Source: a virus. From it: 53,902 nt of DNA. Positions 34,301 to 40,079 of the stretch are shown one piece after another. How positions within the stretch are numbered: position 1 is the stretch's first letter; each line of letters opens with the position of its first letter. The stretch lies in IMG/VR virus record IMGVR_UViG_3300042335_000111, positions 1-53,902 of that record, one strand, 5' to 3'. The notes under the pieces are model-generated. The model was given only the letters and a program-made list of their open reading frames with translations, had not been told where the DNA came from and ran no database searches. A program made the position numbers and the translations under genes.

Positions 34301-35836
34301 AAAGATCAGCTTGCAACCTTGAGGATGATTACTCAAGCGCGGCAGATGGACATTGCGGATATGATGGCAACCGGAATCAAGAAGAATGATGCTACCATCT
34401 ACGCTAATGAGCGGATGAAAGCTGAGATTTCAAAGGCGATGTCTGGATTGAACCTTAACTCTACTGAGATTATTGATTCTGCTATCAATGAATCATTGTC
34501 TCGTATTGGTAAAACGAGATTCAAAGAACAGTTGTCAGGTGAGACTGAACTAAAAGATGAGGGAACATTATCTTATCCTTTCCTTAAAATATATGAATTA
34601 ACATCTCAGGCAATTTCTGGAGTCAAAGGAAAGCGCGGTGAGGCAATGCGTATTTTCCAAAGAATGTTTTTTGGATTCCCTTTGATCGTAGCGCGAGTTG
34701 CAAATGTTGCTTATGGTTACACTCCGCTTACAATTTATCGTCATGCAATGCAGAAAAAGTTTGGTAATTACCCACTTACATACGGCACTGCAATTCAAAG
34801 ACGCAAACGACTTGCAGAACAGTTAGCAGGAACAGCAGTTCTTCTTCCTCTTTTATTCTTACGATCAATGTCATTTGATGATGATGATGATAAAAAGCCA
34901 ATCAGCATTGTCTTCACTGGGTTTGGCCCAGTTAGATCGAAAGACCCAGAGGCATACAATCAATGGAACAAGAAGCATAATCCGGGGTCTCTTGAGATTT
35001 TTATCGGTGGCAATAGGTATGCCCTTGACTCAAAATCAGCAGGGCCATTGAAACCTATGATTGAAATCTTGGGGGCTATTGATGATTGGCAAATCAGAAA
35101 ATTCCAAGACAACGCAAAGTTGACCAAGGAGGAAATTAAGAAAGTGGAAGAGAATGCTGGATTGCTTGGAACACTTGGACAAATTGCTGGTTCGTTTGCA
35201 CTGACTGCTGCAAGGCGTGGCCCTGCTACTGGCTTGATGCAAGGCTTGATTGATTTCCGTAGATACCCAGATGATCCTATTGCCGCGATAGCACAAGAAG
35301 CATCATTCTCTTTGATTCCATTGATTCCAGTAGCGGGATTCGGTGCTACCAAAAACATCTCTGACTTTTTATCGGAACCGATAGACACAAGAACTAAAGA
35401 AGGTGCGATTCTGAATAACATCCCGATCATCGGGCCTATGTTTGGCAAGCCTGCCATCAATGCCTTTGGTCAACCCATCGGTGATATTGAGATTTCAGAG
35501 AAGATCAAGAAGTCAATCGGCATTCCTATCACACTCGTTCCTGTTAGTTCTGGTGATGATGCCAAGCTCGCCAAGATTACTCTCAAGAATGCCAATGGGC
35601 CAGAACCGCTACAAAGAAATTGGTTTGATGCAAAGTTTGAAACTCCGTTGTCAGATCAAGAGTGGAGAACAGTGAACGAGGACTACGCGAGATCAAATCG
35701 GAAAACAGTTTTAGAGAACTACGAAGAGTTGAATGGGTTTGATCCAGAGATATACAAGACTGCAATTTCAAATGTTGGAACTGCGTCGAAGTATAGTGCG
35801 CTCGACAATCTTTACAAGGCTCGCAAAAAGCCTTGA
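28376..35836 (+). CDS. Giant ejection / large polyvalent protein with GNAT domain
   Basis: 2486 aa, the largest gene. Visible parts: hydrophobic Gly/Ala segment (about 128-190); charged coiled coils (about 370-480); Pro/Ala-rich linker (about 535-625); a GNAT-like acetyltransferase (about 655-745; EVYVEPEYRRKGIAKQLY is the acetyl-CoA loop); a second Ala/Pro linker; long helical regions; and a C-terminal part with hydrophobic LLPLLFLRSM (about 2155) and FIGGNRYALDSKSAGP, reminiscent of the large-polyvalent-protein C-terminal domain. Probably packaged in the head and injected with the DNA to act early against the host. Four palindromes occur inside it. The whole-protein role is inferred. Confidence 0.7.
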   Translation: MTAEEYLNQSLGSSDTGMSADLFLDEQLKEPADTSIGDTLQKTAADLEMSIADIPLALGEAFSGLTKTVPASFYAAKEGLARPDQYSKEALAAFDTQREYFKKLEQEAATRKAEGRMTTAGEAIRGAGQSLGFTVAGMAPAIAGGAIAGAAAGALFPPAEVATIPIGAIAGGIGSMVASAPVSYRMAGGQFLYDAFKSLEENKGSPLTEEEKTKAYNELLPIAQNTALWEAGPEAIGNAVQLGALKYAFGFGKKAATNVAGQAIEKANNTLLKKVGAVAGGQAIELAGETITQTQQGPDQAKMEQYVQTGSTAGAPNEYEGLAGAVKAFKEVAPTTLALGAITAGAGGVVKVAGMGGKEVGKVLFTKPKTPEQIAEDQINDASNRVANDLSISPDDTEANNLNQQIKALSEVQEIRKQTLAAIEPTSREAQTLKLDIAEGETMLGELNQNLTKLTGLSETITEAGKQQIELARAITAKPKTEEELRSRFDELKVKAEGTKQTEQTLPDGTKIVMPAVEGQLLSLEEGGEYRQLKQKFEPTPAAPVTPAAKVAPPTEPTIKESLPVAPEAPAITPAPVEEVAPAEEPYKISKQPPTLPEANAPATPAVGKPSPTKRISPERASQLQSLGFISNSDPGISIETAPNPPAFGGGWVANADELERRVVYRDEKGKPKGYLRFYIKEQGSKAVDATEGLEVYVEPEYRRKGIAKQLYATASQAGYDVMSVSGTGAVSEAGAALSAALKQPAPVAETPAVTPAAEVAPTSWIAPEQKLTPQESRALQVANLRGTEKRTGNITFVPEKLMTPQRLQSLRTEQESSGTLKRFPKGGKFIEIKMMADVTGDPYAKGWAIIDRRPDLNRREWIAQIPSRDERILAGSIANNESEKIVSAIKEGIITQERSNQLVDEAANNQIISSDFANNLKTAISNSTPAASETITPAAEPAAKPKLGEKGGVLIPSREDFIQAGQNIYEAGMEFGTWAKQMIQQFGDVVREFLGEVWQAVSGMPAKLNEVMGYLPKKGEGGELSFGKTGKLKRYTDKGTIVKLAIKQEKDTPKGILSETIKIIKQRVFDGDSTPSESATKKAWGLIERLVVTNPDSTSTAEAINQLTRETMQEVSVAEDATEGERQAFEAIKQTVGATKLNNELYKYAIKLAGQGDDSMLNYLLNNELNVVGTSVRSVGDVGRTLGALAGLKSYIIQANEAEQAGFIQLAAQRFFNTTTPTEDQIAKIKRILTAVNETKVNEEEAILEELTQVGEKIGTELVENINTQIDKASKPEVKDPMVAAITAMLKLGGTFVYRKTKNKIKAAVEKTIKGGITNYRNKLVEGAANGLETGFWKTLSSKENKPGPLGELDSAQNRELGNIVKNTLVSMKLQGKPPNTKMSVYKQVASILGEKPLSQDKINSADEKIRAEINRKREKELEETEDQDVQDAINLKYDRIEFAWDEAMSRNLDMPVSDTMLRRLIFNELKEGKTSIAKLAALMDEEPTIGTVRQDRIVSSIINKIAGVTFEGQNPADYTALKEYLGNQLELLVQEKQTEKKVVKAKEKVKANQGQNELDKLARIQSDTPNFPTSEKVANPVRDAVRNALKLVLNPMFDPKAAADIMRNWKKEFAAELQQLGVDEATALTLTDVVGRQIELDSVSKNLDSIDNAINKGALSGVINAIKNTPLADQQKPNWRYEVMRDYLRSAGLSMAQAEKIAKLMDISLQKRFAKAQEEAAASIAKTILGGIKPESNRGFTALIQAIRAQVLNPGSNVAMEFGRAMGWKGFTPEQLKALNEFDSKINDETITEAERAVALEGIKKIIDKVSLPTKVRNAISAFYIGNALGRFTVATVQVIDPIIFSMWDAAVASARNVTSPSQVMQIWGNFGSSLINAANEFAFSFKNDVTRSGRLVDYLETQDRKLKRLLNDANNLWKSGKYIQATKKYLFGSAEITSRVLKALDDAAFSLLQQNALNQYMISAMNMAKIPKKDQLATLRMITQARQMDIADMMATGIKKNDATIYANERMKAEISKAMSGLNLNSTEIIDSAINESLSRIGKTRFKEQLSGETELKDEGTLSYPFLKIYELTSQAISGVKGKRGEAMRIFQRMFFGFPLIVARVANVAYGYTPLTIYRHAMQKKFGNYPLTYGTAIQRRKRLAEQLAGTAVLLPLLFLRSMSFDDDDDKKPISIVFTGFGPVRSKDPEAYNQWNKKHNPGSLEIFIGGNRYALDSKSAGPLKPMIEILGAIDDWQIRKFQDNAKLTKEEIKKVEENAGLLGTLGQIAGSFALTAARRGPATGLMQGLIDFRRYPDDPIAAIAQEASFSLIPLIPVAGFGATKNISDFLSEPIDTRTKEGAILNNIPIIGPMFGKPAINAFGQPIGDIEISEKIKKSIGIPITLVPVSSGDDAKLAKITLKNANGPEPLQRNWFDAKFETPLSDQEWRTVNEDYARSNRKTVLENYEELNGFDPEIYKTAISNVGTASKYSALDNLYKARKKP
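29744..29759. repeat. Palindrome 12: TTATCG-GAAA-CGATAA
   Basis: Inside the giant gene, encoding part of LSETIT. Confidence 0.85.
31170..31183. repeat. Palindrome 13 (one mismatch): CATCG-GAAA-CGATA
   Basis: Inside the giant gene, encoding SETIT, with C for T at the first base. Confidence 0.7.
31547..31562. repeat. Palindrome 14: TTATCG-GAAA-CGATAA
   Basis: Inside the giant gene, encoding LSETIK. Confidence 0.85.
35370..35383. repeat. Palindrome 15: TATCG-GAAC-CGATA
   Basis: Inside the giant gene near its C-terminus, encoding LSEPID. Confidence 0.85.
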
Positions 35837-35860
35837 CACCCGCAGAGGCTCATGTAATCT
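35833..35860 (+). promoter_or_regulatory. Promoter at the end of the giant gene
   Basis: TTGACA (35833-35838, overlapping the TGA stop), 16-bp spacer, TAATCT (35855-35860). The only thing downstream before the terminator is about 40 non-coding bases, so it would make a short RNA of about 70 nt. Confidence 0.5.
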
Positions 35861-35865
35861 ACCTC

Positions 35866-35939
35866 CGCAGCTTGTTGCTGTTTCGTGTTATTCATTAGGG
35901 GACGCACCTCGGACTAAAATCTGGGGTGCGTTTTCTGTT
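35866..35939 (+). ncRNA. Candidate short RNA between promoter and terminator
   Basis: The segment from the predicted start (about 35866) to the terminator T-tract has no open frame of note. It could be a small RNA, or merely terminator sequence beside a chance promoter. I checked it as a tRNA and rejected that. Confidence 0.3.
35902..35939 (+). terminator. Terminator of the virion operon
   Basis: ACGCACC (35902-35908) pairs with GGTGCGT (35925-35931), followed by TTTTCTGTT. It ends the long virion transcription unit. Confidence 0.75.
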
Positions 35940-35953
35940 ATCGGAAACGATAA
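35938..35953. repeat. Palindrome 16: TTATCG-GAAA-CGATAA
   Basis: Between the terminator and the next promoter (35976). It lies about 23 bp upstream of the -35 box. Confidence 0.9.
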
Positions 35954-35975
35954 TAAAAAAAACTACAAAAAAATG

Positions 35976-36003
35976 TTGACACGATAATCGTGGAATGTAG
36001 ATT
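35976..36003 (+). promoter_or_regulatory. Promoter of the 36-40 kb operon with internal inverted repeat
   Basis: TTGACA (35976-35981), 16-bp spacer, TAGATT (35998-36003). The spacer holds CACGAT-A-ATCGTG (35980-35992), which places the dispersed-palindrome half-sites in everted order, a likely operator. A hairpin (36011-36017 with 36026-36032) lies just before the first ATG. Confidence 0.65.
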
Positions 36004-36042
36004 CGCCTTGTGGACGGCACAACACCCGTCCATAAAACACTA

Positions 36043-36261
36043 ATGAAAGATAAACCTACACCTACAAAAGCAACCGCTCCAAGTGAGCTTCAAAAAGAAA
36101 TCTACCTTCGCCTTATTTCTGCTACGGCAGCGGATGGCAAGTTCGATCTCGGCAATCTGGCATCTGCATCAGCAGTCATCAAAACTGGCGACCACCTCAA
36201 AGGCGTGTCGGAAATTCTCGCGGTCTGCTTTGAAGGCAAACTCCCAGCAGTTACCGAATAA
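36043..36261 (+). CDS. Hypothetical protein, first gene of operon
   Basis: 72 aa from ATG at 36043; an earlier GTG at 36010 falls in the hairpin leader and is less likely. Mostly helical, begins MKDKPTPTKATAPSEL. No family recognised. TAATG overlap with the next gene. Confidence 0.65.
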   Translation: MKDKPTPTKATAPSELQKEIYLRLISATAADGKFDLGNLASASAVIKTGDHLKGVSEILAVCFEGKLPAVTE

Positions 36262-36422
36262 TGAGCCTTATTTGTAACGATGGGGAAGAGGAACCATACG
36301 ATCTATCTTCCGAAATAGAAGAAGAGAGAGAATCTGACTTTCTCCACAAGTGCGCTCACCGCGACATGGATCAAGGCATTCGACCTACTTACTGGGACGA
36401 ACCAAATGAAGATAACGAATAA
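36261..36422 (+). CDS. Small acidic protein, 53 aa
   Basis: ATG at 36261 overlaps the upstream TAA, and its own end overlaps the nuclease start by 17 bases, so it is coupled on both sides. Highly acidic (DGEEEPYDLSSEIEEERESD). It might mimic DNA or bind a partner; the function is unknown. Confidence 0.6.
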   Translation: MSLICNDGEEEPYDLSSEIEEERESDFLHKCAHRDMDQGIRPTYWDEPNEDNE

Positions 36423-37275
36423 CTTTTCACTCCCCGCACCTATGTTCCGCGCCTTGTCCCATGACGGGTATATGGCAGGAACTAAGAAGGCAGACATATC
36501 GGTGACAACCTTGATCGGCCCACCGAAGATCAACCAACTCAAGAAACGCTACTCCGACCAGATCGTGGAAGACGCATCCGATAGGGTGTGGGCATTGCTC
36601 GGTCAGTCGGTTCACAAGGTTCTTGAATTGGCTGGCGGCGAAGAAGAGATGACTGAGAAGCGTCTCTACAAAGAGATCAGTGGTTGGACACTCACGGGTC
36701 AGACTGACTTGTATGAGACGGGCAACCAAGTAATCTCAGACTTCAAAGTAACATCGGTATTCTCGTTCCTTCTCGGAGGAAAGACAGAGTGGGAAGCTCA
36801 GATCAATCTGAACGCCATGCTCTGGAGGGAATACGGATACCAAGTCAAGAAAGGTCAGATCGTCGCTATCCTTCGGGACTGGCAGGCGAGCAAGGCTGAG
36901 TTTGACAAAGAGTATCCCCAATGTGCAGTCCACATAGTAGACATACCATTGTGGGATAACGAAGAGGTAATCCGCTATGCTACAGAGAGGGTTAAACTTC
37001 ACCAAGCAGCGGCGGCTATGCCAGACGATACCATTCCTTGTTGTGATCCAAAGGAACGCTGGGCTAAACCAGATACCTTTGCCATAAAAAAAGATGGTAA
37101 TAAAAGAGCAGCAAAAGTGTGCGAGACATTTGAGGAAGCGCAACAACTCCTTCCTACCTATGGAGCGAAACACTCAATCGAAAAACGAAACGGCGGGGAT
37201 ATGCGATGCGAGCGTTACTGCTCAGTAGCACCCTTCTGTCACTACTACAAAGCAACATACAAATCAAATGAGTAA
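36406..37275 (+). CDS. PD-(D/E)XK nuclease (RecB/Cas4-like)
   Basis: 289 aa. The fold's elements are visible in order: GQSVHKVLELAGGEEEM (motif with His/Glu, about 65-80), WTLTGQTDLYE (Asp), VISDFKVTS (D-x-K core, about 111-119), EAQINLNAMLWREYGY (Gln/Tyr helix, about 130-145) and C-terminal CERYCSVAPFC, whose cysteines could bind an Fe-S cluster or zinc as in Cas4/AddB types. In phages such enzymes work as recombination exonucleases with a ssDNA-binding or annealing partner, consistent with the next gene. Confidence 0.82.
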   Translation: MKITNNFSLPAPMFRALSHDGYMAGTKKADISVTTLIGPPKINQLKKRYSDQIVEDASDRVWALLGQSVHKVLELAGGEEEMTEKRLYKEISGWTLTGQTDLYETGNQVISDFKVTSVFSFLLGGKTEWEAQINLNAMLWREYGYQVKKGQIVAILRDWQASKAEFDKEYPQCAVHIVDIPLWDNEEVIRYATERVKLHQAAAAMPDDTIPCCDPKERWAKPDTFAIKKDGNKRAAKVCETFEEAQQLLPTYGAKHSIEKRNGGDMRCERYCSVAPFCHYYKATYKSNE

Positions 37276-38083
37276 CCAATTAGACGGCCTTGAGCCGAAA
37301 GACATCATAAAGAAAGTAACAGGGAAGATCACCAAACTCTTTCCAGAAAAGAAATTTGACGGCCAATACGGCCCAACTTCAGTGCAGAATGGTGAGATCG
37401 AAGTGGACGGACAAACATACAAACTTGCCTTTTGGAAGAACACTCAACCCGAATCTGCTAAAGGCAGGACAGTCACCTTATCCTCAACTCGCGGTAAGCA
37501 AGGGTTGAACGGACTTACCTTTGAAGAAGAATCCTACGAAAAAGAAGGAAAGAAAATTAAAAACTTTCTTATTCGGGTTTCAGCTTCAGCAAAGGTTGAA
37601 TACGATGGAGTGAGTGAAGAACCTGCGCGTGTAGCATCAACACCCAAGAGTATCGTAACCGATAATCCAGAGCAGGAGTTGGATAAGATAGTGGAGACTC
37701 ATCTTTACATCGACTCTTTGGTTCGCATGGCATACCTCGGTAAGGTCACAGATGAAGAGACTCTTCGGGCGTATGTCTCGTCGGTCTTCATCGAGGCTAA
37801 CCGCAAGGGCATCTCCATCGGCAAATCAGAACCAAAGTCTGAACCTAAAGTTGAAGAGCCAGCGCAACTCGATCCCGCTGATTGGGCATCTGCTATCGTT
37901 CCAAGTGGATCACACAAGGATAAGAAGCTTGGCGCAATCGGTAAACCTGCACTCACCAAACTCTACCAATTCTACTTGGAGAAGGGATTTAATACTCCAT
38001 TTGCCAAGTGCGTAGAGCAAGCCGCGATAGACTTCAGTCTCGATGCTCCTATTGAAGAGGAAGCAGACGAGATTCCATATTGA
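37268..38083 (+). CDS. Possible ssDNA-binding / recombination partner protein
   Basis: 271 aa, overlapping the nuclease by 8 bases. Residues about 15-105 read like an OB-fold (ITKLFPEKKFDGQYGPTSVQNGEIEVDGQTYKLAFWKN...GRTVTLSS). The C-terminus is acidic (PIEEEADEIPY), as in many SSB proteins. With the neighbouring PD-(D/E)XK nuclease this suggests a recombination pair. The OB reading is by eye. Palindrome 37651-37664 is internal. Confidence 0.5.
   Translation: MSNQLDGLEPKDIIKKVTGKITKLFPEKKFDGQYGPTSVQNGEIEVDGQTYKLAFWKNTQPESAKGRTVTLSSTRGKQGLNGLTFEEESYEKEGKKIKNFLIRVSASAKVEYDGVSEEPARVASTPKSIVTDNPEQELDKIVETHLYIDSLVRMAYLGKVTDEETLRAYVSSVFIEANRKGISIGKSEPKSEPKVEEPAQLDPADWASAIVPSGSHKDKKLGAIGKPALTKLYQFYLEKGFNTPFAKCVEQAAIDFSLDAPIEEEADEIPY
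37651..37664. repeat. Palindrome 17: TATCG-TAAC-CGATA
   Basis: Inside the possible ssDNA-binding gene, encoding SIVTDN. Confidence 0.85.
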
Positions 38084-38122
38084 TTCTGTTCCTCCCAGAA
38101 CACCTAACCTAATAACACCAAA

Positions 38123-39109
38123 ATGAAAAAGAAACCAGAATTAGAATTGTTCAGCCCAACTCAAGAGGGGATCATTGTTCCTCTGTCCACATACCTTCGC
38201 CAAATGGGCGAGTTCGTTAAAACCGAATGGCCGGGTATCAACATCACAGAAACCCACATCAAGAAGGCATGGCAGAAGGTAACGAAGAACGAATACCTTG
38301 AAGACGATGCACCAGATGAAATGCTGGAGATGTTTGAGAAGATGAGTGCCGACCTCGACATGGCCGAAGAAATGGCAGAAGAACGCCTTGCTAATCCAGT
38401 AGTGGAGGAAGTTGAGGTTGAACTGACCGAAGATGAACCAGAAGTTCAAAGCGAATCCCTCGCCCTTGTGGAGAGCGTGAAGAACGGATTGGAATTGTCA
38501 TCATTCACACAGAAGTTCGACATTGGATCGGGCATGACTCAGTGCGTTCCTAAAGGTGAAGTAGATATGAAAGACTGGGTAGCAGCATTTGCTTTCGGTC
38601 TGACTCTGGAGTCGGGCGCACAATGGATCATCGGTGATTCAGTGGTAGCTCTTGAGAACGCAGGACATGAGGATGTAGTCAACCAACTCTGCTCCCAATT
38701 CAAGAAAAGCTATCCAACAGTATCCGGTTATGCCCGTGCCTGCCGCGCCTTCCCCGCTGCAAAGCGTGATCCAATGCTTCCATTCACAGTCTATCGTGAG
38801 ATTGGAAACGCCAACTTCGGAGATGAGAAGACCAACGCACAGAAGCAGAGTGAGCTTCTTGAGGCAGCAAAGACAGAGAAACTATCCTCGACTGAAGTTA
38901 GGAACCGAGTGCGTAGCGAGCAAGGTAAAGACGATAAGCCAATGGGTCATCGCTTCCTGCTCCTTAATGTCGGCAACTTCTCTAACTCAGAAGTCCTCCG
39001 CAATATGCCAGATGAAGTGCAGGAACACCAACTCTTGATCGACCTGTCCGACAAGTCATGGTTCGATCCAGCAGAAAATGAATGGCTGAGATTCGGAAAA
39101 GAAGCATGA
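38123..39109 (+). CDS. Putative DNA-binding protein (DUF3102/ParB-tail-like)
   Basis: 328 aa. The acidic middle is followed by a segment AQWIIGDSVVALENAGHEDVVNQL, SYPTVSGYARACRAFPAAKR and FTVYREIG, and then LSSTEVRNRVRSEQGK. This order resembles helix-turn-helix proteins of plasmids and phages (DUF3102- or KorB-like). It could be a regulator or partitioning-like factor, and so a candidate reader of the dispersed palindromes. Unproven. Confidence 0.5.
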   Translation: MKKKPELELFSPTQEGIIVPLSTYLRQMGEFVKTEWPGINITETHIKKAWQKVTKNEYLEDDAPDEMLEMFEKMSADLDMAEEMAEERLANPVVEEVEVELTEDEPEVQSESLALVESVKNGLELSSFTQKFDIGSGMTQCVPKGEVDMKDWVAAFAFGLTLESGAQWIIGDSVVALENAGHEDVVNQLCSQFKKSYPTVSGYARACRAFPAAKRDPMLPFTVYREIGNANFGDEKTNAQKQSELLEAAKTEKLSSTEVRNRVRSEQGKDDKPMGHRFLLLNVGNFSNSEVLRNMPDEVQEHQLLIDLSDKSWFDPAENEWLRFGKEA

Positions 39110-39246
39110 GCCATGACACAAAAGTTAGGGTCATGGTAGCCTTAAAGCAAAACATAAGGCTATTTTTGAAATACAGAAAAGACCAATACTTCAGAGCAGA
39201 AATAAAAGAACTAATCAAAGCATACAGAGAAGTTTGTAAAATATGA
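39106..39246 (+). CDS. Small basic hypothetical protein
   Basis: 46 aa, ATG overlapping the previous stop (ATGA). Basic and helical (KQNIRLFLKYRKDQYFRAEIKELIKAYREV). No family. The overlaps on both sides argue that it is translated. Confidence 0.6.
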   Translation: MSHDTKVRVMVALKQNIRLFLKYRKDQYFRAEIKELIKAYREVCKI

Positions 39247-39383
39247 AAAAAGATTACGAAGACGATCCAGAAGCCTATTGGCAGGAAATTGCCGATAGGA
39301 AAGAACAAGACGGCAAAGAGAAACTGGCGCGATGGGAAAGAGAAAACCCAGAGTGGCCTTACGGATTCAAACCAAACGATTAA
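39243..39383 (+). CDS. Small acidic hypothetical protein
   Basis: 46 aa, ATGA overlap with the previous gene. Charged, with Trp-rich parts (EAYWQEIADRKEQDGKEKL, ENPEWPYGFKPND). No family recognised. Confidence 0.6.
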   Translation: MKKDYEDDPEAYWQEIADRKEQDGKEKLARWERENPEWPYGFKPND

Positions 39384-39387
39384 ATTT

Positions 39388-39735
39388 ATGTCGAAACAAA
39401 ATCTACCAGAAAGTTGGAAAGAAGCACAAGCCGCAATGAGGAAAGTAATATCAAGCTACCAAGGCTTTGTTTACTCGGTTAAAGAACTCTGCGACTTGTT
39501 AGGTTGGTCATACGAATACCAAATTGCGAGACTACTCCCAATTAAAAGATTCGATAGACTGAAAACAGATTACTTCCAAAAAGTATTTGAATCACAAGAA
39601 GAAGATATGAAGGAAGCTATGTTTGACTTCGATAGAAGGCGCAAGGGTTTTGCAAAAAGGCAAGAACTCATGGCTCAGTTCAATCTAACTGAAGAAGAAA
39701 TAGACGCAATGCTGGAAGCAATACAAACAAAATAA
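39388..39735 (+). CDS. Hypothetical helical protein
   Basis: 115 aa from ATG at 39388 (after AAATTT). An in-frame start at 39289 would read through the preceding gene. Mostly helical (MRKVISSYQGFVYSVKELCDLLG, EEDMKEAMFDFDRRRKGFAKRQ). No function assigned. Confidence 0.65.
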   Translation: MSKQNLPESWKEAQAAMRKVISSYQGFVYSVKELCDLLGWSYEYQIARLLPIKRFDRLKTDYFQKVFESQEEDMKEAMFDFDRRRKGFAKRQELMAQFNLTEEEIDAMLEAIQTK

Positions 39736-39738
39736 TTT

Positions 39739-40020
39739 ATGTCAGAACCAACACCACAAAACGAAACCTCGAAATCAATACTTGAAGCCTTTTCATTTAT
39801 TAAATGCGAGGATGAGAAACTAAACGAACGAGTCCATGCGATGGCAAGCCTGTTGCATACGGCATCAATGATGGTAGTCCGATCCGAATCCCGTAAGGGT
39901 GAAGGGTTTGAAGCTATCCGCTACTTGGAAACGGCGTTCCTTTACTATAAGGAGTCCCAGTTCCGCAAGCGATTCGATAAGGAAGAGGAGAAAGAAGAAC
40001 CTTCTCGGATTATCAGCTAA
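39739..40020 (+). CDS. Helical-hairpin protein, possibly Acb2/Tad1-like
   Basis: 93 aa. Two helices: KLNERVHAMASLLHTASMMV and FEAIRYLETAFLYYKESQF, joined by VRSESRKGEG. The order Ser-x-Ser-Arg..., then A-x-x-x-LE-x-A in the second helix, resembles the small hairpin proteins that sequester cyclic nucleotide signals of CBASS immunity (Acb2). The match is weak, and many phage hairpins share it. Last gene before a bidirectional terminator. Confidence 0.4.
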   Translation: MSEPTPQNETSKSILEAFSFIKCEDEKLNERVHAMASLLHTASMMVVRSESRKGEGFEAIRYLETAFLYYKESQFRKRFDKEEEKEEPSRIIS

Positions 40021-40034
40021 CCATTAACGCAAAA

Positions 40035-40076
40035 AAGCCCACCTTGGATTTCTCCTTGGTGGGCTTCTTGCTTTTT
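40035..40076. terminator. Bidirectional terminator between convergent operons
   Basis: AAGCCCACC (40035-40043) pairs with GGTGGGCTT (40058-40066). T-rich CTTGCTTTTT follows on the plus strand, and AAAAAAG (40031-40037) gives a U-tract for the minus strand. Confidence 0.85.
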
Positions 40077-40079
40077 AGA

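Noticed and set aside
35866-35939. tRNA gene suggested by GGACTAAAATCT anticodon-like loop
   Set aside because: No acceptor stem, T-arm or D-arm; the only stable stem is the terminator.
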